This document shows, piece after piece, positions 24,413-37,100 of a stretch of 64,000 nt of DNA. This stretch comes from Chamaecyparis obtusa. Taxonomy: Eukaryota; Streptophyta; Pinopsida; Cupressales; Cupressaceae. Both the position numbers and the translations under genes were made by a program. Below the pieces are notes generated by a model, which was not told where the DNA came from, searched no databases, and saw only the letters and a list, made by a program, of their open reading frames with translations. The DNA lies in the NCBI GenBank assembly GCA_027943335.1, contig BSBK01001534.1:2937501-3001500 (forward strand). Direction: 5' to 3'. How positions within the stretch are numbered: the first letter of the stretch is position 1; the number at the start of each line of letters is the position of its first letter.

Positions 24413-25980
24413 TGTTGTCACAAAAGTTTGCACCCATACTTGGTGTATGACCCCCAAGAAACCTTGTGAAACATGGAAATAACCTCCAAGTGTGGGACCT
24501 TGTGCATGTGAGGTTGAATCTTCAGAGAAGGACAACTTCCTTTCTAATCATGGTGTAGTGTTGAGCCAACCCAAAACACTGTATTAAACTAGAGAAACTT
24601 TCCATGGTAAATAAATCAACATGTCATGTTAAACCAACTTAACTCTTAAAAACCTACTACTAGCTTAATCTAACAACTTTTAGGGAAAAGGGAGAAGGAT
24701 TATAGGAAATTAAAAGGGGTGACACACTAGATTGAAATGTAGTTTCTCCCTGCCTATGGCTACACAAAACATCAACAAAAGGCCCCAAGGAAATATACAA
24801 ATCTCAACTCTGATCTATCCTCAAAGGACTTATATGAAGGCCAAAACTAATGAGATGTTATAAGGGAAGATACATTCACAATACAACATTCATGAGAATG
24901 TTAAAACAACATACAAACTAGAATGATATAAAAGAAGCATTCAACACAAGGCAAGAAAAATGCACAAGATAGATAAATGTGAGAGAAGTTAAAATATAGA
25001 TTTTTATTGACGTAAGGAAAAGAAAAGTTACAAATATAGAACAAAGCCACTACAAAAGAACCAAAAGAGATCCCAAAATATATGTTATAAACTTGCCTTT
25101 ATAGATCAGACATAACTCATATTAAACATTTGAATACAAACCCTAACCCAAGGTTAGGTTATAGAGAGACAGGTCAAACAAATTAGATAGAAATCTAATC
25201 TTGTGTGTACATACTGATCCATGAGGTTGACAAAAGGGGCCAAATGAATGCACCCAATAGGTAGAAGGGAGAAAAAATATTCCCCAAGGACAACCCTTCA
25301 ATAAGTATGGTGTAGAAAATGTATCTATGTCAGAAGAAATAATACCTATAAGCAATAAATGGGCATGGAGAAACCTGGATGGTGTGATCATATGGCAGGA
25401 TGTAACATAGAATCATCCCAATGAAAGTTAAAAACATGATTGTCAATGAAGTGGAATCAATAGTTAGCTTTTCCCCGTGTCCTAACCTCGGCAACTTGTT
25501 GAAACAAAAGAAAGACCTCAACGAGATAACAAGTTACATCACTTACATCAACCATAAACCATGTTATCTTGGAACTGTTTCTACGTCCTTCATCACTCAG
25601 AAACTTAGGGAAACCCAAAGGAAGTTTCAACTAGACAACGAGTAGCTCATGAAAATAGTTAGAAGTTGACTCAGATACAGCCATAGGAACTCTGGAGGTT
25701 GACGAGGCACAAAATAAATTTGTCCAAGACTCCAAGTGAACATAATAGGGGGTCCACTTAAAAATGCATAAACTCATGTGCACATTAGGATATGTATCTA
25801 GGTCATCATGGAGAGGGGTCAAAAAACCTTAGGGGGATAACACGACATGTTAGCAATAAATCTTCAGATAACATGATGAGTTAGTAATAATTGCTAAAAA
25901 AACATGATGTGTTAGCCCATGATGAAGGTGTCTCAAATATGTTATCTATGGTGGGTTAATGGTGGCAAAAATAGCCAACA
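24413..25980. mobile_element. Probable solo LTR, 1,568 bp
   Basis: The segment starts TGTTGTCA and ends TAGCCAACA, the TG...CA ends expected of an LTR. It is flanked by CTAAG (24408-24412) and CTAAC (25981-25985), a 4/5 match consistent with an aged 5-bp target duplication. Its start, through AGTTTGCACCC, closely matches the start of the LTR-like block at 43598, and further similarity follows (GTGGGACCT near 24490 and 43680). No internal retrotransposon sequence adjoins it, so it probably formed by LTR-LTR recombination. Orientation is uncertain: a TATA-like CTATAAAGG lies on the minus strand near 25100. Confidence 0.6.
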
Positions 25981-27600
25981 CTAACCTTACCCATCCTAGT
26001 TTTTAATTTCTAAGTTTCATACATTATTTCATAATATATATATTCTTTTGGAACATTATCTTTTTTAAGATTGATTAGATAAGATTGTCCATAAAGACTC
26101 TTTCAATTTTTCTGTCTTGTAGGTGATAATGTATCTTGTCAAGATTTATTAGAACATAATGAAAATTTCAGGAGATATTTTTTTGTTAGCATTTCAAAGT
26201 TTCTCATGCAAGCATATGGTAAAGAATAGAACCTCTCAATGTCATGTTCCTTAAGCAAGCAAGGAAATTTTTTATGTAAGATATGATTATATTATATAAT
26301 ATAGACAAAGATAGTGTAAGGTTAAAACATGACTAGAAGGGCCTCACTTACCACCACAAATCAGAAGGTGTTTTGCATTAAAATTAGGAGGAAGGGGGTG
26401 GAATGAAGTTTCATATGACAAAGGATTATGGTGAAAGTTCATAGTCAGATATCTTGAGTTATTGGATGGAGAATCAAGGTTTTATTACATTTATTAGATA
26501 TTGTGTAGCATGTGTGATATAATGGGGTATATTGGTGAATGAGAAAGAGAAGTTAATGAGGAAGGTACCAAAAGGTTTGTTTAAAAGGAGAAGAAAGTAA
26601 ATGAAATATAAATGAGAAAATGATAGGTCATAAGATAAGGAGTAGTAAGATATGAGTGATGGGTCCCTTGAGGAGAAATAGGGGGATGAAAGAAAAAGGG
26701 ATGCATCATTTAGAGGAGAAGAAGGAGGGGGGAGTAATGAACACATTAGTATAATAATGGATACAGGAGTGATGAGATATCCTTGTGGGAGAGAATGAGG
26801 AGAAATGAAAGGATGAGAAGCGGTATGTAAAAGGAAGGGAATGGTATATGTGGTAAATTAGGAGCTTAAATATTGATTTGAATAAGATGTTGAGGAGGTG
26901 CAATGATAGAGGGTAGGAATAGATGATGGAGAAGATATATGAAGAGTGGTATAGAAGGATAATTAAGAAGAAAATTATGTAGATAAAAAAATATTAGAAG
27001 AGGGAGAATTAGCATGCATAATTGAGATTATACTAGTAGGGACATAAAGGAAACATCAATTACTTTATAATTAGTCTTATTTTTAAAGTGTGATAGAAGA
27101 CCAATCTCTTCTATCCTAAAGAATTGTAGTGTAACAACCCAAATTGACAACTTCAAGAATTCCTCAGCCTAGTTTGTTCTTTGATGGCTAAATAAAAATA
27201 TATTTAAAGAGGAATCAAGATTTAAAAGTACAAATAATTATTAAGTTAGTATAGCTACTTTCTTATCTTATATATAAGACTTGAGTAGAAATAGGTAGAT
27301 ACTCCTTTTTTTCTAGCTCCTTGACACTTTGGCATTTTCTTTTTTTAATCCCCATTTTTTGTTGTATGCTTGTAGACATTGCACTTAGAATTTGAATTCT
27401 TTGTAGTAGGAATATTTTTCCTTTATTGATATTCTTATAAAATTATTTTTCTATTCGAGGATATATATATTTTACTTTAAGGAAATCATCCTTATGTAGA
27501 ATTTTGACTATCTCACACTTTTCCATTTATTGCTTATACATATCCTATTTTCATATTGGTACAAGGATTAATTCTTTCTAACTTTGGAACTTATTTTTTC
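25981..27600. other. Non-coding, partly AG-rich
   Basis: 26380-27010 is strongly purine-rich on the plus strand (GAGAA, GGAGGA runs), which produces Ser/Phe/Leu-rich minus-strand frames that are not genes. No element ends or coding motifs are seen. Confidence 0.5.
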
Positions 27601-28210
27601 AAGCTTTATTAAAATTTCATGTCATCTTGGTCTAACCCATATCATTTACCTCACACATCCTTTAAAAGATCTTGTCATAGTTTAAAATTCATCCCTTGTT
27701 CTCTAAGTCTACAGCACATTTCCTGCTTAAGATCTTCATTATCTTTCCCTTGTGTGAAATCTCATCACTTTCATGTATGGTAATTTTGTCTTTCCTCTTC
27801 GAGATTACACATATGTCATTCATGAAAAGTGTATTTTTTATTTTGATATATCTCCATATCGTCTAGTTAACAAATGGAAAGGTTTAGAAAATTGAGTTAT
27901 ACAATATACAAATTGAAGAACAAAAAATATCAATTAGTAATTATTATGGCAAGAGCTTTCAAATGATTAGGATGACACATTCATCACCAAGGGAATGAGA
28001 TAATGATTCAAGGTTTTGAAGTCTATCACAAGAGTGATTAAGGATTCATGAGGTAGATTTTTCAAGTTGAGACATTAATGAATTGAAATCCACTTGTAAG
28101 TCTTTCAATGGGCATAGAAGCTTCAAAATGTATTCTAGTTTTAGGTACTAGGACTTTGTAGAACTAAATATTCATTAATCTTATGCATGTATGCTTCTTA
28201 GAATGGAAAA
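27600..28210 (+). repeat. Dispersed direct repeat B, copy 1
   Basis: It aligns in order with 30800-31390. Shared blocks are AAGATCTTCA-TATCTTT.CC, TTTCATGTATG, TGGAAAGG..AGAAAA, ACA-ATTGAAGAA, TTCATCACCA and CATTCATCTTATGCA-like sequence. The copies are diverged (many substitutions, CpG sites lost in this one) and neither shows a long reading frame. Nature unknown. Confidence 0.6.
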
Positions 28211-28661
28211 AACTTTTTGACTTCATTAGAAGCACATGAGATTTTCATAAAGTGAAACATATTCACAATAATAATTGCCATGCATAGCATAAATTTGTGT
28301 GCATTTTTGCTAGTCCTAAGAAAATTAAGAGTGGAAACTCCTAGAGACAACATTTATCCTAAGACATAGGAGAGATATTTGGATAGGAAATATTTGGATA
28401 AGTTAACTCATTTATTGATATTTTAATATTACTCTAAGTCTAGAAAATAGACATAAAATCATGTGCTTCTAATTTAAATATGTGAGTGGAAAGGGTCAAA
28501 AAGAGATTAAAGACTCAAAAAAATAAAAGGAAAGAGGAGTTGATGTAGCAAAATAATTTGATCATCTCCATTCAACATTTGACTTTCCATATGCTTTATT
28601 CTTACGTGTAGATGGAACTAATTCAACTAATTCCTACAAGATAAAGGAAAAGTATGGACAA

Positions 28662-28897
28662 GTTTAACTATATGCAATTAGAAGAGTTATAAACATGCAT
28701 TCATTCAAGTGCTTTAATAGTCATAGTGGAGGATCATAAATAGACATAAAAATATAAAGCTTCAAGTCTAAAAACCCATGTTTAACTATATGCAATTAGA
28801 AGAGTTATAGATATGCATTTATTAAAGTGCTTTTAATCATCATGGTGGAGGATCATAAATATATATAAAAATGTAAAGCTTTAAGTCTAAAAACCCT
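28662..28897 (+). repeat. 118-bp tandem duplication
   Basis: Units at 28662-28779 and 28780-28897 both start GTTTAACTATATGCAATTAG and end near AAGTCTAAAAACCC, with about ten differences. Confidence 0.88.
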
Positions 28898-30610
28898 CCA
28901 AGATAAGGTGTTGGGACATACAAGTGTGGAGATGTATTTATTGCACAATGAGCTAAAGATATTTATAAGAAGGTAGAGATGATATCTATAAACAATGGAA
29001 ATCAACTTGATCGCACCTCTCCCTCTAGTTAGAGTCATGATGAAATAACAAGGTAAATAGTAACCTCTTAACCTTGAATTATTGTGACATTTTACATTTT
29101 CAATGAAGAATCAACTAACTAAAAATGACATTCCCATGAGATTATCTTCTATCTAGGTTTTGGCGCTATTTAAGTAAGAAGGATGATGATAGACTCACTT
29201 GAACTTGAAGCTCTACTAGGGTATTATACATTGCTAAATTCACCAAGCTAATGAGCTTTTAGTGATTTTTGGGGACTATTTCTTGGAAAAGGGAAAACCC
29301 ATACCTCGATCCCTTGGTTGATAAGTTTTTACACTAATATTATGTAATGTCCTTAGCAATATATATGATTTCTTGATATGCTAGAGTATCGTTATATAAC
29401 TTAGTGGTTTAGGTGCAATTTTTTACATAATTGTACTACATAGATCTTTTCCATTTGTGTGACTTGTTATGGCTAAAGGATGATCTTCATTTCTACTTAG
29501 GTATCTTTCTCTCTCAATTATTCCTCTAAACATGTTTCTCCTCACACTTCACTTGTGTTTTACCAATATGTACACTATCTCAATGAATTATATTATTTGA
29601 TTGTAGACAAGTTAGTATTTTCCAAGCAAGATGTAATGAGGCTACATCATTTTTCATAATCTCTCAAGTTCACCATGAATGTTTTGAAGAATCACTATAG
29701 TAGCATCCTATATATTAGAAGCTCTTTTATTTCTCATCCTTTGTGGGCTCCAATTTATACATGACCTCATCCAACATAGGTTGATCCACACTCAAGGGAA
29801 TTTTGAATAAGAGGTCCCATTCAAGTAGGTGCACGTGGGGATGAAACCAAGAATGCCTTGTTTGTTATTAGTAGGTAGTATGGATGCTTATTTTTTGCAC
29901 CTAACCTTTTCTCTCAATCTCGATGCATGCATTCTCCCTTGATAAACGTTGATGAGATTAGATGTAATTATATATTATTTTCATGCTAAATTGTATTAAC
30001 CCATAGTGACTTCAAGGGTCCCTTGACCCATTTAATCTTAAGTCTACATTAAAAAACTCTCTTGATGAAAATAAAACTTTACAAGCAAAAGGAATTGTGA
30101 AGGCTTTTTAGCTGTTGCCTTCCACTGATCCAAGATTTGATTAGTATTAGGTACAAAATCTATTGCTTTAGATCCTTGGAACTTAGATGGAATTGATCTT
30201 AATTCATCTTTTTTCAGATGGAGGATTTCATAGTGTTAACAAATTTGTTTTGTTACTGAATACAAGAGTATGAGCCAATGTCAATGCCTTTTCAATTAAG
30301 AAACAAAGATTGAGTAGTGTCTATTCTACCAAAGTCATCCCAAGCATCATCTGCACCTCATCCCTTATATCATACCTTTAGAAATTTTAAACCTTAATAG
30401 ATAAAATAATTAAGAAACATACCATTGCCATCAACAAATTTTAACTAAATCTTTGATTTAATCTTTCATTTTCACTTACCTTCTTATCATGCATTTCACT
30501 TAACATTTAATTTAAGAAAACCTCACCTTTATTATAAACTTGGATTCTTCCTTTGAGATGAAAGTTTTTTTAATATCTGCCTTGAAGAAATCATCTTAAT
30601 CTAGAACTCT
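28898..30610. other. Non-coding stretch, nothing recognised
   Basis: The composition is AT-rich. Short open frames have no recognisable motifs and the flanks show no terminal repeats or primer sites. I see no RNA gene. Confidence 0.45.
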
Positions 30611-30612
30611 TC

Positions 30613-30798
30613 TCACTTCATTATTTCCCATGTCTTGGTTATGCAATGATCCTATTTTGATCTTGGAGAAGATTTTTCTCTTCTGAACTCAGAACTGACT
30701 TGTCACTTCATCATTTCCCATGTCTTAGTTAGGTATGCAATGGATCCTATTTTGATCTCAGAGAAGAATTTTCTCTTCTGAACTCAGAACTGACTTGT
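30613..30798 (+). repeat. 90-bp tandem duplication with internal palindromes
   Basis: Units start TCACTTCAT at 30613 and 30703 and end CTGAACTCAGAACTGACTTG. Each contains two small palindromes, AGAAGA-TTTT-TCTTCT and TTCTGA-ACT-CAGAA. Confidence 0.85.
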
Positions 30799-30799
30799 G

Positions 30800-31390
30800 T
30801 AATCTTTCTCAATCTGTCACCTCATCTTGGTCTCGTATTTCTATTCTACCCAATCCATCCATTCGAGGATCTTGCAATAGTACTGAAAATCATCCCTGGT
30901 TTTTTGAGTCTAGGGTACATTTCACTATTAAGATCTTCACTATCTTTTCCCTTTGCGTCAAATTTCATTGCTTTCATGTATGAGGATCAAATATTCTAAT
31001 CTAAATCCGCCGCCATATATTCTGAGTGGAATTGTTGTCTGTGCACTCACGGATGGAAAGGACAGAAAAGAGTGAAAAATAAGATTTGCAATGTACACAT
31101 TGAAGAATAAGTAACATCAATCAGTACTTACAATGGTGGGCTTCTTGGCATAGAATTGATTAGGATCTCCCATTCATCACCATAAGATTTGCATATCGCC
31201 AGAGCAATTCAGGATTCATGTGATCAACTTTCAAGCTGTAAAACTACCCAATTGTGCTCCACTTCAAAGTGTTCCAATGGAAGAAAAAAACCCAAATGTC
31301 TTCTATTAATCAAGAAGAATTTGCAGCGCTGATTAGTCATTCATCTTATGCAAAGTGACTCTTAGAAGGCATTCATGGTGAGAAGGAGGT
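30800..31390 (+). repeat. Dispersed direct repeat B, copy 2
   Basis: This is the partner of 27600-28210. It is less AT-rich and probably the better preserved of the two. It ends near CATTCATCTTATGCAAAGTGACTC. Following sequence up to about 31850 shows a 29-bp direct repeat (GTTCTCCnnCTTGATGTGCCAGTTTTG at about 31494 and 31523) but no gene. Confidence 0.6.
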
Positions 31391-31847
31391 CCACCAGCAA
31401 TACCCACATCATTGCCTCAAGTTGTCTGGTCTTTTCCTCACTTTCCTCCGAGCCATATTCTAATTGATTGCTTTCTTAGACCAATTGTTCTTATACGTTC
31501 TCCCTCTTGATGTGCCAGTTTTGGTTCTCCTACTTGATGTGCCAGTTTTGGTTCTCCTTAGTTTTGGTACTATCTGTCCACTTGGCTCTAGTTTTCCAAA
31601 TGTCTTTGAGAGTTGCTGAAATGGCATGATATCTTGGAGAGGAAGCATCATTGGAACTAGGAGGGGAAACCAAGAATGGTCGTAGAGAGGTGTTAGGGAC
31701 CATTTTTAACGAGTCAAGAATTATGCTTAGTTATAAAATAGGTAGCACAAGGTTAGCCATGTCAATATAGATTTGGATATACATAATTTATGAGCTTATA
31801 ATTGTTAGAAATAAGTTATATTTGGATTGACAATGGGTTGATTAAAG

Positions 31848-32010
31848 AGAGGCCAATGGCTCAATTGAGAGAGCACTCCAACAGCAATGAAAGGTCTTAG
31901 ATTTGAGTTCTTATATGAATTGTAACTTAACACGGGGATTAGAGCCAAGCTAGGAGCCCTAAGCACATACAATGTGTCTTAAGGGTGGTTGTTGGAAATA
32001 AGCAACGACA
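31848..32010 (+). mobile_element. tRNA-derived SINE-like sequence (candidate)
   Basis: 31857-31869 (TGGCTCAATTGAG) resembles an RNA polymerase III A box, and 31900-31910 (GATTTGAGTTC) resembles a degenerate B box, about 30 bp apart as in tRNA. The sequence GGCCAATGGCTC...GAGAGAGCACTCC could fold as a tRNA-like head. No poly(A) or poly(T) tail or target duplication is obvious, so this is a candidate only. Confidence 0.35.
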
Positions 32011-32207
32011 CTAATTACAGGACAATTTATTTGCATCGGCAGCCATCATGCCCATCCCATATCATCGGTCTCGTACTCTCTTCGGCTATTCATTTGAATG
32101 TATGTCACACGATTATCAATGTACTTTGATTTATTTCTTATTTATGTTTTAAAGTATAATATGCTAATTTTTAGAAGATTTAAAAATCTTTATTTTATAT
32201 ATTAGAT

Positions 32208-32210
<3 letters not shown>

Positions 32211-32265
<55 letters not shown>
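32211..32265. repeat. (TC)n microsatellite
   Basis: About 55 bp of uninterrupted TC. It is followed by an extremely AT-rich stretch to about 32700 that holds nothing else recognisable. Confidence 0.95.
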
Positions 32266-32268
<3 letters not shown>

Positions 32269-32699
32269 TTATTTCAAATTTAAATAATTAGTTTTATATT
32301 ATATTATTATTTTTAATTTAAATAATTAATTTTCTATTATATTATTAAACTATTTAATTTTATTATAATTATAGTTTAAATATTATTCATAATATATTTA
32401 ACATTTAAAAATGTAAATCAATTTTAAAAAATAAATTAAATATCTCTTAAATTTTTCAACTAAATATAAATATAACCTTTTAATTAACTATAATATTATA
32501 TGTGTTATAGGGTGAGAGAGAGTGTTTTCTATTAATTTATAAATTTTTATTAATATATTATTAAAAATATTTAATTTATACATTATTGGAAATAATTTTA
32601 TCGCAGCAATCAATTTTACATTCAAAAAATAATAAATTATAATTTTTAATAATCTAGTAATAATTAACTATCAAATTTAAAACTATAAATAGATAATAG

Positions 32700-33280
32700 T
32701 AAAAAACAATCTGATAGAGACTATGGTTAATGGTGATGGTTCATCCATTATGGGGAAATTTCAAACACTTATGGATAGGAGAGACAATACCTTTCACGGA
32801 AGTGAGTCAAGGAAGGCCAAGTCTAACTTGAAATTTATCAGAAGTAGGGATGACAAAAAAGGTAACATCTAGGGATTTCTAACTAACTTCAATGGGAAAT
32901 GTAAGGGAACTATGGGTGGGACAAGTAAAATCATTGAAAGTCTTGGTCATCACATATAATTTGTCATAGGAGTCACAATGAAGATGTCATGTGAAAAGAC
33001 ATTCTTCGGTTATAACATTCACCATGGAAGTAGGATCTGTAAGGACTTCGCGAGAGGGAAGACTATTAATCTTCACAACAATGTAAAGAGGACCATCAAG
33101 TTCCCTAATAGTCTCCTTAGGATCAAATATAATGAAAAGCTTAGGTTTAGCTTTGGATTGGGGTGGTGATCAATAAGGTTGTGTTACCAATAGATTTTGT
33201 TCAATTTCCTCATGCTCTAATATTCCCAAAATCACCCCATAATTTTTTTTAAAGGTGTTGTTCACTTAAAGTTCCAATCC
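32700..33280 (-). pseudogene. Ty3/gypsy protease remnant
   Basis: Read on the minus strand, one frame runs from about 33275 to 32700. It encodes an aspartic-protease-like region: ELDGPLYIVVKI, then the active-site neighbourhood as TDPTSMVNVI (the usual D-[ST]-G glycine is not kept), then VRLGLP near the end and HKCLKFPHNG. The intact Tat element at 56.4-56.7 kb has the same order (PLHIEVLI, IDGGAGLNI, LGRPW, QCLKFPYEG). Four in-frame stops (three TGA, one TAG) interrupt it. It is probably the continuation of the minus-strand gag at 38-39.9 kb, separated from it by the 33.3-37.96 kb insert. Confidence 0.72.
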
Positions 33281-33301
33281 TTTGCATATGCACCTTGTCG
33301 A

Positions 33302-33622
33302 TTGAACTTGAACCTTGAACTCTCGTAGTTCAAGATTCAATGTTCAATAACATCCTTTGGTATGATTTTCCTTTTTGTTTGCAAGCTTAGCGACATTTCA
33401 TCTTTGCAGCGTGCACTCATCCAATGAACTGTGAACCTTGAACTCTCCTAGTTCAAGATTCAAGGTTCAACAGACATTCCCTTTTTGCAAAGTGCTTTTC
33501 TTTGTTTTCTTCCTTGTCGCTTTCATTTTTGCTTTATTTTATAATTGTGCCAAAGGATAGTCCTTCCGCCTTCTAGTTGAACTTGAACCATGAACTCTCG
33601 TAGTTCAAAGTTCAAGGTTCGA
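33302..33622. repeat. Three near-identical hairpins
   Basis: Imperfect inverted repeats with arms of about 20 bp and loops of about 5-6 bp lie at 33302-33347, 33425-33470 and 33577-33622. Left arms read TGAACTTGAACCTTGAACT or close variants; right arms read AGTTCAAGATTCAAGGTTCA or close variants. The sequence between them (about 80 and 105 bp) is unrelated. A perfect 16-bp palindrome, TGACACTTAAGTGTCA, follows at 33730-33745. They mark the left end of the insert that splits the gypsy element. Confidence 0.85.
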
Positions 33623-34106
33623 TGTGTGCCTGTAAGTTGGGAAAATGCAAAGTGGTGATTTGAAATAAAGGATAGCTAGCGATTGATTATGACTTCCGCG
33701 TGTGATGAGGATGTTGTAATTAATTGAAATGACACTTAAGTGTCACTTCAGTCTGGGAAAGTACAGTAATCAATGCTTGAGGTGGTGCGAGTTATCAAAT
33801 GATCATTAATTGAACCTTGTGTGACATAATTTTTCCATTATTGCGAATCTCCTAGGATTTTGTAAACTGTTTTAAGATCAATTGACAAGCTTAGCCTGTT
33901 TTATTCATAATGCTCAAGGCATCTCATGCAGTCAGCGTGGAAGAAGGTATCCTCTCCTCATCTCAGAGCTTAGTTCATCGCATAAAAACTAGGTGAGTCT
34001 CTCTGTTGGCCTCCATTGTTTCAGTTAAATCTCTTCCATTTGTCAAGGTTGAATTCCTTTAAAGTTGTTGCATCCCCTATTGTTTTTCCTAGCTTGAGAG
34101 CCCAAA

Positions 34107-37100
34107 ATGAAGAACCCAATTCCAAATTTCAGAAATACCTCTCCTTTAATATGTTCCTTGCCTAATTGTGAAGACACCCTAATTAAAATCGGAGCCTTAG
34201 AGGACATTATGACCTGAATCAAAGAACCCATTCTATATTCTATGTTAGAAAAAGTCATTCATAGTGGTTTGGCTGATGTAGCCGCTTTTCCTATAGTAAC
34301 CCCTTGTCGAGAGTTGGTTGTTGAGTGTGTGAAAAGATATAGTTTTGAGGAGAAGTGTATCAAGAAGGTTGATGGGAGTCCACTAGTGTACATAAGCAGA
34401 GATGTCGTGCAAAAGGCCATAGGGATTCCAAAAAGGGACCCATATGAAGGGTGGAATATCCCCTCGTCTCAGTCAGTCTTCACCACTAAGAGACAAGTAT
34501 ACCGAAATGAAATAGCCCAATAATAGTTGCTCAAAGCTCAAAAAGGAGGGTCCCGGCTCCCGAAGCTGCTCACTGTAGATCATTTTAAGCCTGAAGTAGC
34601 TGATCTAGTCATAATGCTAAATAGAATTAAAGGGAACCAACATGCATACTATTGGCATGACTAGATGTACTTTTATATCCAAGTCACTCTCGGAGGGGAA
34701 AAATATATAGACTAGGCTGAAACCATTGCCGATGAACTCAATCATCAGTTGGCAAATTTTCCAACGGGTAGTAGCTTTCATATGTCCTCCTACTTATTCT
34801 ACATTTTGGCTTGTACCAGAGAGTGGAAAGGCCTTTTCCATGAGCAACTCTCCCAAACATGAAAGTTTACGATTACTACCCTCACCTGCAAAAATAATTT
34901 CATGTGGATAGTTTTCTAAAAGTTAATGGAGTTTTCTATGGAAGATTGGCATATGAACTGCAAGGGAACACTGAGCAAAGAATTTTAGAAGAGGCAAAAA
35001 CCTTCGTCAATACCTATGGAAGTTTCTTCATTCAGTTTAGAAGATTCATGTATCTCAAAGTGGGTGGTTTCGAAGGAGAACCATTTAAATTACCCAGATA
35101 TGCTTTTGACAATTTAATCATTGCAGAAGTAGCTCGCCAGTTGGCGTATGTACATAAAGGGGTTAAGGAAAGGAAGGGTAGAGAAAAATCTAGTTTCTCA
35201 GTTGAATTGGGTTATTACACTTGAAAAACATCTTCAGATCCCCTAAATTTAGAGCATGAGTTAAGGAAATTGAATTTGAAGACATTTGCACTTAGAAAGG
35301 ATTTTGACAGCAAGGGTTACACTGCTCAACATTTCAGCTTGCCCTCTGAATTTCAACACATTCCTCAAATAGAGGATTACTAGGAGGGTTGTGCAGATGA
35401 TTTTGAAGTGAGAAGAAGGACCTAATCTAGGTTTACCCTAGGACAAGTTGTTACCCTAAATGTTCAAATTGACATCTCAGCAATAGATGAAGATGATGGT
35501 GCAGAGGTAATTGATGAGTAGTACGAAACCAAATTTAGGGGTACACCACTCCCTGAAATAGATTGGGGTATACATGAGAGAGAGAGCCTAATAATTAAGA
35601 CTCTCAATGCGATTAAGAGAACCGAGAAATGGGTTAATAGTAAGAGGCCCCATGTTTTAAGAAGACATAATCCTAGAAGAGTTGTACATGCTGAAAATAT
35701 TGTCAAACCCATTGTTACTGCTAACAAAAATATTTCCCTTGCAGGTACTAAAAATAAGAAGTCTTTAGTTGACCTAGTGAAACAAGCTTCCCCTGGCTCC
35801 TCACCAGTATGAAGAAACTTAAGAGGGAGAGTTGGCAAAGAAAGTAACAAGCTGGTTAATGAAAAGGAGGTCATAGATCTTGATCTCATGGACACTAAAA
35901 TGATAGAGCAAGTTGGTTCGGATAATGTGGAGGGAGACACAATGACCCCAAAGAGCAATCAACTAGATTTAGGGGAACCTTTGGCGACCATAGTAGGTGA
36001 CACTTTGCAGATTCCATCTCCTACTCTTAGTTGGTTAGGAAGTTCCATTAACAACAAGAAAAGGAATGTCTTGCCAATAACTCTTCCGGTAGAAGACATG
36101 GTTAGTAAGTGCTTGGGGGCTACAGTGAAGCCTAAGAGAATTAGGATGGAATCAATGATTGATGTAGATGAGAAAATTGGAAGGTGGGTAGCAGAAAGGG
36201 AAATACCTAAGTTTGATAAACAGATTTTTGAAGCTTCGGTTGAAGACTTCACTATTGAAAAGATAGACTTAGGGGTGGCAAGTAGGGTGGTAGATGTGAA
36301 GCACCTGGAATCTTCTACATGGAAGATATTACACAGGACCTTCAAGGATGAGAAGGACAAGAAAGAACTGAAGGTAACCATACAAAGATTGGTTGAGTTC
36401 ATTCAAGCAGTACAAGAGCCCAGTCCGCTTCCATTAGCTCAAGTGCCCCATACATTTGACTATCGTTCACTTGAAGTCTGTAAAACGTTGGACCAGATCC
36501 AAAGGAATAAAATGGTAGTAGAAGTTTTTAATAAATGGGTTGCGAGCATGATCCAGCGGGGAGGTGACTATGTCACTCAATTAATTGAGACTCATGGAGT
36601 TGTCACAAAAGTCATCTCAGAGTTGTTGGATGAACTGACAGAATGGAGGAAGGAAAGGAAAAAGTGGACTGGCATAACCGATCAGTTGATAGAGATCGAT
36701 CATTACAGGGTGCCTAAATTCCTTTTGGAGAAGCCAGTTCATGGCCTGAATGGAGAAGTCTTGTATGTTTCCATGAAAAGTATTGAGTGGAGAAACTCAG
36801 TTGTTAAGGATGGTTGTGATGGGCCAACTCACCTACTCAATGATCTTAAGGGCCTGATCGACACCATGCAAAAAGATCTCAAATGCCTGAACATTGTTTT
36901 GATAGATGAGGAAACTCAAGATGTGAAGAAAGCAGAGAAGATAGTTCAGGAGTTGGAGGCAGGAATAACAACTATTAGAGATAGCAAAGAGCTCATGATA
37001 GAAGAACTTACCTCCATAGCTAACACTGAAGCTATGTTGATTGTCTATGTAGATCATCTGGAGTCTCATAAATTGAGGCTGAATCAAATCTGCAAGGATA

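Noticed and set aside
27131..27200. LTR start (TGTAACAACCC)
   Set aside because: Resembles gypsy LTR starts, but no matching end, primer site or duplication was found.
35464..36402. Minus-strand frames of 164 and 147 codons
   Set aside because: They are antisense shadows of the better supported plus-strand frame.
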